Below, in pieces: positions 48,089 through 54,830 of a DNA stretch of 64,000 bases (position 1 is the stretch's first letter; each line of letters starts with the position of its first letter). The stretch spans positions 3,410,001 through 3,474,000 of the forward strand of contig NZ_CP014504.1 of the NCBI RefSeq assembly GCF_001590605.1, in the 5' to 3' direction. Source of the stretch: Pedobacter cryoconitis (GTDB lineage: Bacteria > Bacteroidota > Bacteroidia > Sphingobacteriales > Sphingobacteriaceae). The notes below the pieces were generated by a model that saw only the letters and a list, made by a program, of their open reading frames with translations, was not told the origin of the DNA and searched no databases. Position numbers and translations under genes: made by a program.

Positions 48089-48502
48089 CACTTTGTCCGT
48101 TGGAACAAGCTCATGAACATCAAACCGGTGATGCATATGGAACATAAAGCCGGAGACAAAGTTTTTGTTGACTATGCCGGTCAGACACTCGGACTCATCG
48201 ACCGTAGCAGCGGAGAGATTATCGACGTTCAGTTTTTCGTAGCCATCCTTGGAGCCAGTCAGTTGACCTATGCGGAAGCCTCGATGAGCCAAAGGAAAGA
48301 AGGCTTCATTGAATCGGTTGAAAATGCATTGCACTTCTTTGGCGGCGTTCCGCGGGTGATCATGCCAGACAACCTGAAGTCTGCAGTAACACGTAGCGAT
48401 CGGTATGAACCTATGGTGAATGAAACGTTTTTGGAGTTTGCCGAACACTACGACACCACCATTATCCCTGCTCGTGCTTACAAACCAAGAGATTATGTGT
48501 AA
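48089..48502 (+). pseudogene. IS21-family transposase (IstA) fragment
   Basis: About 137 codons of the integrase-like DDE domain: PVMHMEHKAGDKVFVDYAG holds the first catalytic Asp, and GGVPRVIMPDNLKSAV the second. The fragment lacks the N-terminal helix-turn-helix and the part after KPRD, including the catalytic Glu and the IstB helper. Base composition is GC-richer than the neighbours. It is a remnant truncated on both sides; the 3' break coincides with the start of sequence associated with a tyrosine recombinase. Confidence 0.85.
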
Positions 48503-48510
48503 AAATTACA

Positions 48511-48573
48511 TATGTAAACTACCCACTATAAATAACTGTTTATAAGATTTTTAACCTTAGAATAGTTTACATA
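48511..48573. repeat. 11-bp inverted repeat ahead of the recombinase remnant
   Basis: TATGTAAACTA at 48511-48521 is repeated in inverse at 48563-48573, next to a small palindrome TTACATATGTAA (48506-48517). It lies at the junction between the IS21 fragment and the tyrosine-recombinase gene, so it may be the recombination site of the element that carried that recombinase. This is inference from position and symmetry. Confidence 0.4.
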
Positions 48574-48623
48574 ACGTTATTGATAGAGGTTCACAATGTA
48601 GTGGCTGTTAAAACAATAATGTT

Positions 48624-49067
48624 ATGTCTACAAACTACGCCTCATTCGAGGAACTCACTAATTCGGCTTCAAAATATCTGGAAGATATAGGACAAAGCAA
48701 ACAAACAGTAATCATATACAATTGGATTTGGAAAAAGGTAAAAGTGTACATGGACAATGTGCATATAGAAAAGTGTACCCCTAAAACCATTGTAGATTAT
48801 CTGAACCTTACTTATGGCGATCAACTTATCGCAAAACTTACCCATCATCAGAAACATTGTTTAAGATGCGCACTTTGTTTAGCCCAGTTTGCAGAAACAA
48901 ACAAAATGATAGAGATAATCCAACGACGGGGAGTTATTGTACTTGAAGGTGAAATAGGCGGGCAAATGAAACAGTATATCAATTATAAGCGATCACTGCG
49001 GTTGAACCAAAAGACATTGCGGGGATATTCCTGGTATTTATGGTTGTTTTGCAAGTTTGTTACGTAA
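48624..49067 (+). pseudogene. Tyrosine recombinase (phage-integrase family), N-terminal part only
   Basis: 147 residues matching the N-terminal helical core-binding (SAM-like) region of tyrosine recombinases: a segment of the type SASKYLEDIGQSKQTVIIYNWI, then YLNLTYGDQLI, and a second arm-like helix set after residue 110. The catalytic domain with R...HxxR...Y is missing; after KTLRGYSWYLWLFCKFV the frame closes and no continuation was recognised before the tRNA-like debris at 49210. Elements with several adjacent recombinase genes exist in this phylum, so this may be the first gene of such a set. It is non-functional as it stands. Confidence 0.6.
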
Positions 49068-49209
49068 CACTTTTACGTGTAATTAAACAAAAATTCTTGT
49101 TGAACCTGACTGCTGGACGACTGCCAAATTCAGTGATGCGGGGTAAAATATTCCATTATAAGCGAAATAAGTCCTTTTTCCATCGAAGAATAGCTTTTTA
49201 CTTTATGAA

Positions 49210-49255
49210 CCTAGCAGGGCTCTAACCAGTGACCAAAAGATCATTAGTCTTTTAC
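49210..49255 (-). pseudogene. tRNA-like 3' half interrupted by the ISAon1-type element
   Basis: On the minus strand this reads as an anticodon stem-loop (AAAGA-CTAATGA-TCTTT), then GGTC and a T-arm-like GGTTAGAGCC. The T-loop deviates from TTCGA, and the acceptor 3' strand does not pair with the 5' half found on the other side of the IS (50684-50716), so it is a decayed or chimeric tRNA rather than a gene that would work after excision. Confidence 0.5.
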
Positions 49256-49319
49256 GGATCAATACCAAAACTTGTGGGGAAGCGTGAAAATTTTTAGTTT
49301 TGGGCTTTGAATTTTACAG

Positions 49320-49685
49320 ATGTTATCAAGTTACCAAGAGCTCCTACGTTTATTATTACCCGATTTTATATTAGAGAATTTTGAGTTGAAATCTGCTCGT
49401 AAAGAGCATGATATTTTACATATTGCTCTGGAAGAGGTGAATTCTATTCCAGTGGCATTTGAAAAGGATAAACTGGAGTCCAAAGGTTTCTTTCCTACCA
49501 TCACCGTCCAGGATTTCCCCATGCGCGGACATCAGGTCTTTTTTCATATCAAACGACGCAGATGGCTGAACCATACCACAGGAAAAGTGGCTTACCGAGA
49601 CTGGAGCCTGGTTGCTAAGGGAACGCGAATGACAGGGGAATTCGCGGCTTTTTTAAAACAACTCAGTCAGTACCGCCCCGAATGA
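49320..49685 (+). CDS. ISAon1-type transposase N-terminal region protein (ORF A)
   Basis: 121 residues starting 64 bases inside the IS end. It has FPMRGHQVFFHIKRRRWLNHTTGKVAYRDWSLVAKGTRMT split over a basic region, with RRRW and TGE-FAAFLKQ near the end; this is the conserved N-terminal part of ISL3-related ISAon1 transposases, which databases list as a separate protein. It ends at 49685, while similarity continues in the +1 frame as ORF B. A T-TTT-TTA heptamer lies near its end, but a -1 shift there would not enter ORF B, so standard -1 frameshifting does not explain the arrangement. Confidence 0.8.
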   Translation: MLSSYQELLRLLLPDFILENFELKSARKEHDILHIALEEVNSIPVAFEKDKLESKGFFPTITVQDFPMRGHQVFFHIKRRRWLNHTTGKVAYRDWSLVAKGTRMTGEFAAFLKQLSQYRPE

Positions 49686-49800
49686 TATTCAAACGATCGG
49701 GAACTTTTATGGAGTAAAAGGCAGAAATCTTGGGCGTCAGTACAAGGATTTTTTAAGTGGTTTTAAGAGTTGGGATCAAAAAGAACATGCCAGTAAATGG

Positions 49801-50649
49801 TTGCTTTATCCAGACAATCTGGGTACACAACTTTCCATAGATGAGACCAGCGTGTCCCATGGCGAGCTTTATACCATTGTCACTAATAAAGCTGCCAGAG
49901 GTAAAAAAGGGGCAATTGTAGCAATTGTTGCAGGTGTAAAAGCAGAAACTGTCATTGAAGTGCTTAGAAAAATTCCATTGAATAAAAGGCGGAAGGTGAA
50001 AGAAATTACGTTGGATATGGCTGGTAATATGGAACTGATTGCCAAAAGAGCATTTCCTGTTGCGGTCAGGGTAACCGACAGGTTTCATGTACAGCAACTG
50101 GCCACAGAAGCCTTGCAGGAAATGCGAATCAAGCACCGATGGGCAGCATTAGATGCCGAAAATGAAGCGATAGAAAAGGCGAAAAAAGGGAACTATGATT
50201 TCCAGTCCAGCTTTCTCCCTAATGGGGATACCCTCAAGCAATTACTGGCCAGAAGCAGATACGTTTTGTATAAACGTGCTGAATATTGGACTCAAAGTCA
50301 AAAAGAAAGAGCAGATCTGTTATTTGAGCGTTATCCGGATCTGAAGCAGGCCTATGATTTAAGTATGAACCTCAGCAATATCTTTGAAAAAACTACCGAT
50401 AAAGTGTATGGTTTGGCCAGGCTGGCCAGATGGCACGAAAAGGTAAGGCAAGCGGGATTTAAAGCTTTTAATACCATTTCAAGAACCATTGAAAATCACT
50501 ATCAAACGATCTTGAATTATTTCGACAACAGATCTACCAATGCTTCTGCAGAATCTTTTAATGCCAAACTCAAAGCTTTTAGATCCCAATTCAGGGGGGT
50601 GAGAAATATCGATTTTTTCTTGTTCAGACTATCTCGGATTTACGCCTAA
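49801..50649 (+). CDS. ISAon1-type transposase, catalytic part (ORF B)
   Basis: 282 residues when started at TTG 49801; the coding frame is open and family-like from about 49690 (TIGNFYGVKGRNLGRQYKDF), without an ATG or GTG, so it may be expressed by a frame change from ORF A. DDE elements: LSIDETSVS (first Asp), VRVTDRFHVQQLATEALQE, and NASAESFNAKLKAFRSQ (Glu). It ends 34 bases before the IS end, as expected of an intact element. The mode of initiation is the open question. Confidence 0.85.
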   Translation: MLYPDNLGTQLSIDETSVSHGELYTIVTNKAARGKKGAIVAIVAGVKAETVIEVLRKIPLNKRRKVKEITLDMAGNMELIAKRAFPVAVRVTDRFHVQQLATEALQEMRIKHRWAALDAENEAIEKAKKGNYDFQSSFLPNGDTLKQLLARSRYVLYKRAEYWTQSQKERADLLFERYPDLKQAYDLSMNLSNIFEKTTDKVYGLARLARWHEKVRQAGFKAFNTISRTIENHYQTILNYFDNRSTNASAESFNAKLKAFRSQFRGVRNIDFFLFRLSRIYA

Positions 50650-50683
50650 TTTAATTCAGCCCCACAAGTTTTGGTATTGATCC

Positions 50684-50716
50684 TCTTTTACTCTAACCAA
50701 CTGAGCTATGAGAGGC
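50684..50716 (-). pseudogene. tRNA-like 5' half (D-arm) next to the ISAon1-type element
   Basis: The minus strand reads GCCTCTCAT-AGCTCAGTTGGTTAGAG-TAAAAGA: a 5' acceptor strand, canonical D-arm (AGCTC...GAG) with the GG of the D-loop, and the 5' side of an anticodon stem. It stops at the IS insertion site. Its last eight bases are the target duplication. Confidence 0.6.
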
Positions 50717-50738
50717 AAATATCGTTTCCTTCCAAACA

Positions 50739-50773
50739 AAAAAGCCGCTTTTCGATGAGAAAAGCGGCTTTTT
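50739..50773. terminator. Strong rho-independent terminator, bidirectional
   Basis: A perfect 15-bp stem (AAAAAGCCGCTTTTC, 50739-50753, with its complement 50759-50773) has a 5-base loop GATGA. The flanking A and T tracts are part of the stem, so it can act in both directions. It separates the two tRNA-like pieces. Confidence 0.85.
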
Positions 50774-50778
50774 ACGAG

Positions 50779-50825
50779 TGGGCCATGATGGGCTCGAACC
50801 ATCGACCAAAAGATTATGAGTCTTC
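50779..50825 (-). pseudogene. tRNA-Met(CAU)-like 3' half, possible attachment-site scar
   Basis: The minus strand gives an anticodon loop CTCATAA with flanking stem (GAAGA/TCTTT), variable region GGTC, an intact T-arm GATGG-TTCGAGC-CCATC, and an acceptor strand ATGGCCC followed by discriminator A. Upstream of the anticodon stem there is no D-arm or matching 5' acceptor. A clean tRNA 3' half beside foreign DNA is what a tyrosine-recombinase element leaves at its distal end; the metal-resistance island begins here. Confidence 0.6.
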
Positions 50826-51072
50826 TACTTTGACCGTCCATTAAAGGACAAAAATCATCATTTCTAGCTTACAGAAGCAATATAATCACTTTTTTTAAAA
50901 CTTCAAAATTTTGCTCCGTAACGTATTTGTAACGGTTTATTCAGAAAAGATGAATAATTATGATACACACTAAATTGCTTTTTGTGGTTAAATACTCCTG
51001 TTGAAATATACAGCACTTCTTGATTTCTATAGTTAATTCAAATATTCAAAAATCAAGAGTTATTGAAAAACA

Positions 51073-51115
51073 TATTTAAGTGTTTGCTTAAATAAGAAAA
51101 CTACTTGTATCTTTA
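51073..51115 (+). promoter_or_regulatory. Promoter/operator of the mercury operon
   Basis: A perfect inverted repeat TATTTAAG-N6-CTTAAATA (51073-51094) has the look of an ArsR/SmtB operator. It overlaps TTG at 51084-51086; 21 bases further lies TATCTTTA (51108-51115), close to the Bacteroidota -7 element TAnnTTTG. The start codon of the regulator follows 30 bases later. Binding of the regulator would block polymerase until metal is sensed. Confidence 0.7.
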
Positions 51116-51145
51116 TCACTTTATTTAATCCTAAAAAAGGAAATT

Positions 51146-51523
51146 ATGGAAAACAATCAATCGTGTATCAGAGTGTTTGCCGACAAGGTTCAAATAGACA
51201 ATTGTCGCGAAATACTTCAAGACAACAACAAAGCATTCAACGAGTTGAGCGGACTTTTAGCATTGGCAGGAAACGAAGTAAGGCTGAAAATCTTATTTCT
51301 CTTAGAAGAAGAAAACGAACTCTGTCCTTGCGACCTTTCAGACATTCTCGGAATGAGTATCCCAGCCGTTTCACAACATCTCAGAAAACTAAAGGACGGA
51401 AACGTTATTGAAGGGAGAAGAGAAGGACAAACCATTTTCTACTCTTTGAAACAAGAGCAACTGACCTTGCTTCGTCCATTTTTTAAACACATCATAAACA
51501 ATTCAAAAAAGGAGACAGTATGA
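51146..51523 (+). CDS. ArsR/SmtB-family metal-sensing repressor of the mer operon
   Basis: 125 residues. Winged-helix HTH about 34-105, with the metal site ELCPCDLSD (C60, C62) in the alpha-3 position used by ArsR/CadC-type sensors and extra cysteines near the N-terminus (C7, C20). It is the first gene of the operon, overlaps merTP by four bases (ATGA) and lies directly behind a palindromic operator. The neighbours indicate that it senses Hg(II); Bacteroidota mer operons commonly use an ArsR-type repressor instead of MerR. Alternative ligands (Cd, Pb, As) cannot be excluded from sequence. Confidence 0.9.
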   Translation: MENNQSCIRVFADKVQIDNCREILQDNNKAFNELSGLLALAGNEVRLKILFLLEEENELCPCDLSDILGMSIPAVSQHLRKLKDGNVIEGRREGQTIFYSLKQEQLTLLRPFFKHIINNSKKETV

Positions 51524-52125
51524 ACAAGAAAAACAACAGACTTGTTGGAGCGGGAGTTCTTTCGGCAGTAGCAGCATCACTTTGCTGCATAACACCTGTA
51601 TTGGCTCTTATTTCAGGAGCATCAGGAGTGGCATCTACATTTTCGTGGATGGAACCAGCAAGACCTTATCTTATAGGTATTACTGTTTTGGTATTGGGCT
51701 TTGCTTGGTATCAGAAACTCAAACCACGAACAGCCGAAGAAATTCAGTGTGATTGCGAAGAAGACGAAAAGAAACCTTTTATGCAGACCAAAACATTTTT
51801 GGGAGTTGTAACCGTGTTTGCAGGCTTGATGCTCGCTTTTCCAAACTATTCACACATTTTCTATCCTTCAAACGACAACAAAGAAGTTGTAATCGTCAAT
51901 GCCTCGGACATCCAAACCGTAACTTTTGATTTAAAAGGAATGACTTGCAATGGATGTGCTTCACACGTACAAAATGCCGTAAATAAGTTGCCGGGTATTG
52001 TTAAGATAGATGCGAGTTACGAAGAAGCAACTACCAAAGTGGAATTTGACCAAACCAAAGTGAGCTTGGCTCAAATTGAAGAAGCCATCAACGGTACAGG
52101 TTACAAAGTGGTTGGCAAGAAATAG
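51520..52125 (+). CDS. merTP: MerT-MerP fusion, mercuric ion uptake protein
   Basis: 201 residues. The N-terminal MerT-like part has three hydrophobic segments (about 8-35, 47-65, 92-110), the vicinal Cys pair C22-C23 in SLCCITPVLA, and a cytosolic loop with C77 and C79. The C-terminal 70 residues form an HMA metal-binding domain with GMTCNGC (C143, C146), equivalent to MerP. It should carry Hg(II) across the inner membrane to the reductase encoded two genes on. Translationally coupled to the regulator by a four-base overlap; 47 bases separate it from the next gene. Confidence 0.93.
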   Translation: MNKKNNRLVGAGVLSAVAASLCCITPVLALISGASGVASTFSWMEPARPYLIGITVLVLGFAWYQKLKPRTAEEIQCDCEEDEKKPFMQTKTFLGVVTVFAGLMLAFPNYSHIFYPSNDNKEVVIVNASDIQTVTFDLKGMTCNGCASHVQNAVNKLPGIVKIDASYEEATTKVEFDQTKVSLAQIEEAINGTGYKVVGKK

Positions 52126-52172
52126 TATTTTTTTGTTTTTTTTATTTAAGAATCTTATTAAATAATTACACA

Positions 52173-52528
52173 ATGAAAAAGAATTTGATTTTATTGAGTG
52201 CTTTGTTCCTAATTGGAATTACTCAGGTCAAAGCCCAATGTTGCAAACCGAATGACAGTAAAGCACAAACAGAAAATGTAACACAACAAGTAGGTAAGAC
52301 CGTGAAACTGAAAATTACGGGGATGACTTGTGCAGGTTGTTCCAACCACATTTCAAATGCCCTTAAAAAAGTGGACGGCATTAATGAACACAAAGTGGAA
52401 TATCCGGCGATTTGGCAACTATTCAATACGACCCGAAGAAAACAAATCCTGATCCTATCATTAGGATAATTGAAAAAACAGGCTATAAAGCTGAAATCAT
52501 CAAAGAAACTCAAAAAAAGAAAGCGTAA
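52173..52528 (+). pseudogene. merP: MerP-like periplasmic metal-binding protein, single-base frameshift
   Basis: Signal peptide (MKKNLILLSALFLIGITQVKA), then QCCKP and an HMA domain with GMTCAGC. The frame goes off course at about 52405-52408 (CCGGCGAT; CCGGGCGAT would keep it) and stops at 52469. In the shifted frame, the rest of a normal HMA domain follows (DLATIQYDPKKTN..., IIEKTGYKAEI) and ends at 52528, overlapping the merA start by one base. It is either a real one-base deletion in a G run or a sequencing error; MerTP carries its own HMA domain and could compensate. Confidence 0.85.
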
Positions 52529-54183
52529 TGAACAAAGAAACCATAAAACTTGACATCACAGGTATGACCTGCGACCATTGTGCCACAGGCATTGAAAAAC
52601 TTCTTTCAAAAAATGAAGGAGTAACAGAAGCTAAGGTAAACTATCCGAAGGCCAGTTGCGAATGTTCTTATGACCCTTCAAAAACCAGCAAAGAAGAAAT
52701 CATCAACACCATCAACGGCATGAAAAACTATCGTGTAAAAGGTGAAATTTCAGAAACAGGAAGTTGTAACAACAACCATTTTGACCTGATTATCATCGGT
52801 GGTGGTTCGGCAGCATTTTCAGCAGCCATAAAAGCCGAAAGTTTAGGATTATCAACCTTAATGGTAAACGGTGGATTGGATTTTGGCGGAACTTGCGTAA
52901 ATGTAGGTTGTGTGCCATCTAAGAATTTAATCCGTGCAGGAGAAAATGCTTATCACGCTACACATTCCAACTTTGCAGGTATAAAACCAAAAGGTGTTGA
53001 TATTGATTTTCCACAAGTTATCAAAGACAAGAAAAAATTGGTTGCCGTACTTCAAGAAAAGAAATATATGGATGTGGTGAGCGATTTTATAAATTTAAAA
53101 ATGATTACAGGTTGGGCGGAGTTTAAAGACAACAAAACAATTGTTGTTGATAATAAAACAGAGTATACAGCTTTGAAATTTATCATTGCCACTGGTGCCA
53201 CTACAAATATTCCAAGCATTGAAGGATTGAATGAAATTGGCTATCTGACCAATGTTTCGCTTTTTGATTTAGAAGAAAAACTCGAAAGCATCACTATTAT
53301 GGGAGCAGGTTACATTGGTTTGGAAATAGCTATGGCATATAATCGTTTAGGTGTAAAGGTACGTATTATAGAATTTACAGACCGAGTATTGCGGAAACAA
53401 ACCCCTGACATTAGTGAAGTATTGGAAACTCAAATGCGAAAAGAAGGTATTGAGCTCCTCCCTAATTTCCGTGCTGTTAAATTCGAGAAAAAAGGAAGTG
53501 AGACAATCATTCATTGCAAATGTCCGGACGGTTCTTTTACGCAAATCACAGAAAAAGGGAGAATAGTAGTTGCGTCAGGAACAAAACCCAATACACAAAG
53601 GCTGGGATTGCAAAACATAGGCATAGAATTGAACAAAACGGGTCATGTTTTGGTGAACGAAAAAATGGAAACTAATTTACCTAACATCTATGCAGTAGGC
53701 GATGTTGCCAATACACCTGCATTTGTTTACACAGCCGCCTTTGAAGGAAAAATTGCTGTAGAAAATTCTTTTTCAGGAGCTGAAAATAAAGCAGATTATA
53801 CTTCCTTGCCTTGGGTGGTTTTTACTGACCCACAAATTGCAGGTGCAGGTTTAGACGAAGTACAGGCAGAAGCCAAAGGCATTCCGTTTGAAATTTCAAA
53901 ATTGGAACTTAAAGACGTACCGAGAGCCATAGCAGCAAACGACACAAGGGGTTTTATCAAACTCATTCGCAACACCGAAACTGACAAATTGATAGGTGCA
54001 AGAGTAGTTGCACCTGAAGGCGGAGAACTTATCCAACTATTAAGTATGTCAATCAAACACGGAATAACTGTAAAAGACTTGGCAGACAGTTTCTACCCTT
54101 ATCTGACTTTGGGAGAAGGCATCAAATTAGCAGCAATAACTTTTGGTAAAGACGTATCGAAATTGAGTTGCTGTGCAAGTTAA
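52528..54183 (+). CDS. merA: Mercuric reductase MerA
   Basis: 551 residues: N-terminal HMA domain (GMTCDHC, 12-18), then a flavoprotein disulfide reductase with FAD motif IIIGGGSAAFSAA (88-100), redox-active GGTCVNVGCVPSK (C123, C128), NAD(P)H site GAGYIGLEIA, second FAD motif IYAVGDV and the C-terminal vicinal cysteines of SCCAS (C548, C549), which are diagnostic for MerA. It reduces Hg(II) to volatile Hg(0) in the cytosol with NADPH. Its start overlaps the merP stop, so it is the last gene of the operon. Length and all catalytic Cys residues are normal, so it should be functional. Confidence 0.97.
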   Translation: MNKETIKLDITGMTCDHCATGIEKLLSKNEGVTEAKVNYPKASCECSYDPSKTSKEEIINTINGMKNYRVKGEISETGSCNNNHFDLIIIGGGSAAFSAAIKAESLGLSTLMVNGGLDFGGTCVNVGCVPSKNLIRAGENAYHATHSNFAGIKPKGVDIDFPQVIKDKKKLVAVLQEKKYMDVVSDFINLKMITGWAEFKDNKTIVVDNKTEYTALKFIIATGATTNIPSIEGLNEIGYLTNVSLFDLEEKLESITIMGAGYIGLEIAMAYNRLGVKVRIIEFTDRVLRKQTPDISEVLETQMRKEGIELLPNFRAVKFEKKGSETIIHCKCPDGSFTQITEKGRIVVASGTKPNTQRLGLQNIGIELNKTGHVLVNEKMETNLPNIYAVGDVANTPAFVYTAAFEGKIAVENSFSGAENKADYTSLPWVVFTDPQIAGAGLDEVQAEAKGIPFEISKLELKDVPRAIAANDTRGFIKLIRNTETDKLIGARVVAPEGGELIQLLSMSIKHGITVKDLADSFYPYLTLGEGIKLAAITFGKDVSKLSCCAS

Positions 54184-54207
54184 TATTTAACAATAACGGA
54201 AGTTTGC

Positions 54208-54727
54208 CTATACAATATCAAAATCACTCAAATCATTATTCCTCAAAGTGGAAGAACTGGCTTCTGTTTCAGATGAAAGTGTGCTATCCAAAAGCTCGGC
54301 AATTTTTCGGGAAGCACCTTTGATGGAATTTTCCAGCAGGCTGAATAATTCGGCACCCTGCAATCTTTGAACTATCGTAATCGCCATTTCCTTTTGGGCT
54401 TGCTCCAAATTTTCCTTTTTGGAATAACGCCCCTACGGAGCTTGGTTCGTCATAGGTAACCCCTTGAGCAAGACTATCATCGCCACCGGATATTCCGTAC
54501 CTGTTCCATTCTTCTTCCTCTTCCTTTAAATCAGGCATATTTCTGAAAACATCGTCCATTGCCAAAAATTCAGTTCCTTTCGTGGAAATCATACCCTCTA
54601 ACTTTAACGGTTTACCTTCCATTAAGATTTGTTTCTGGGCATCCTCTAATTTCACGCCCTTAATTTCATCGGGAATTTTTATGAAATCTGTCCGTAATGC
54701 AACAAGTTCATTGGTAAGCATGTCCAC
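54208..54727 (-). pseudogene. Remnant of conjugative-transfer genes (chimeric, frameshifted)
   Basis: The upstream piece (MDMLTNELVALRTD..., QKQILMEGKPLKLEGM) resembles the DUF3945-type repeats of Bacteroidota conjugation proteins. It is joined to a region with EEEEEWNRYGISGG and AQGVTYDE, and after a frame change near 54410-54425 to LEQAQKEMAITIVQRLQGAELFSLLE, which resembles the C-terminal part of TraD-like conjugation proteins of this phylum. The family names come from memory. The joined and shifted state shows an internal deletion of a transfer module, a trace of an integrative conjugative element between the mercury and copper genes. Confidence 0.55.
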
Positions 54728-54798
54728 ACTGATAATAGATTGTAATGATTACCATGATTTTGTCGCATTTCCATTTGTTTATGATCTTTATGTTCCAT
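54728..54798 (-). pseudogene. N-terminal stub of a His/Met-rich protein
   Basis: An ATG at 54798 opens MEHKDHKQMEMRQNHGNHYN, a His/Met-rich start like those of small copper-handling membrane proteins (for example DUF305 types) in such clusters; similarity ends where the conjugation-gene debris begins. It is a deletion remnant and its function is not recoverable. Confidence 0.4.
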
Positions 54799-54830
54799 AA
54801 TACTGTGATTTTATTGTCTTTAATTAAAAA

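Larger units (their letters stand above)
49256..50683. mobile_element. ISAon1-type insertion sequence (1428 bp) with perfect ends and 8-bp target duplication
   Basis: The terminal inverted repeat GGATCAATACCAAAACTTGT(GGGG) is perfect at 49256-49279 and 50660-50683. It is flanked by an exact direct repeat TCTTTTAC (49248-49255 and 50684-50691), so the insertion is recent. It carries two ORFs, an N-terminal-region protein and a DDE transposase, in different frames. The target is a tRNA-like sequence on the minus strand, hit just 5' of the anticodon loop. Confidence 0.93.

Noticed and set aside
50656..50841. 61-codon minus-strand ORF across the tRNA-like pieces and terminator
   Set aside because: It runs through a perfect terminator hairpin and tRNA structures and is therefore not a plausible gene.
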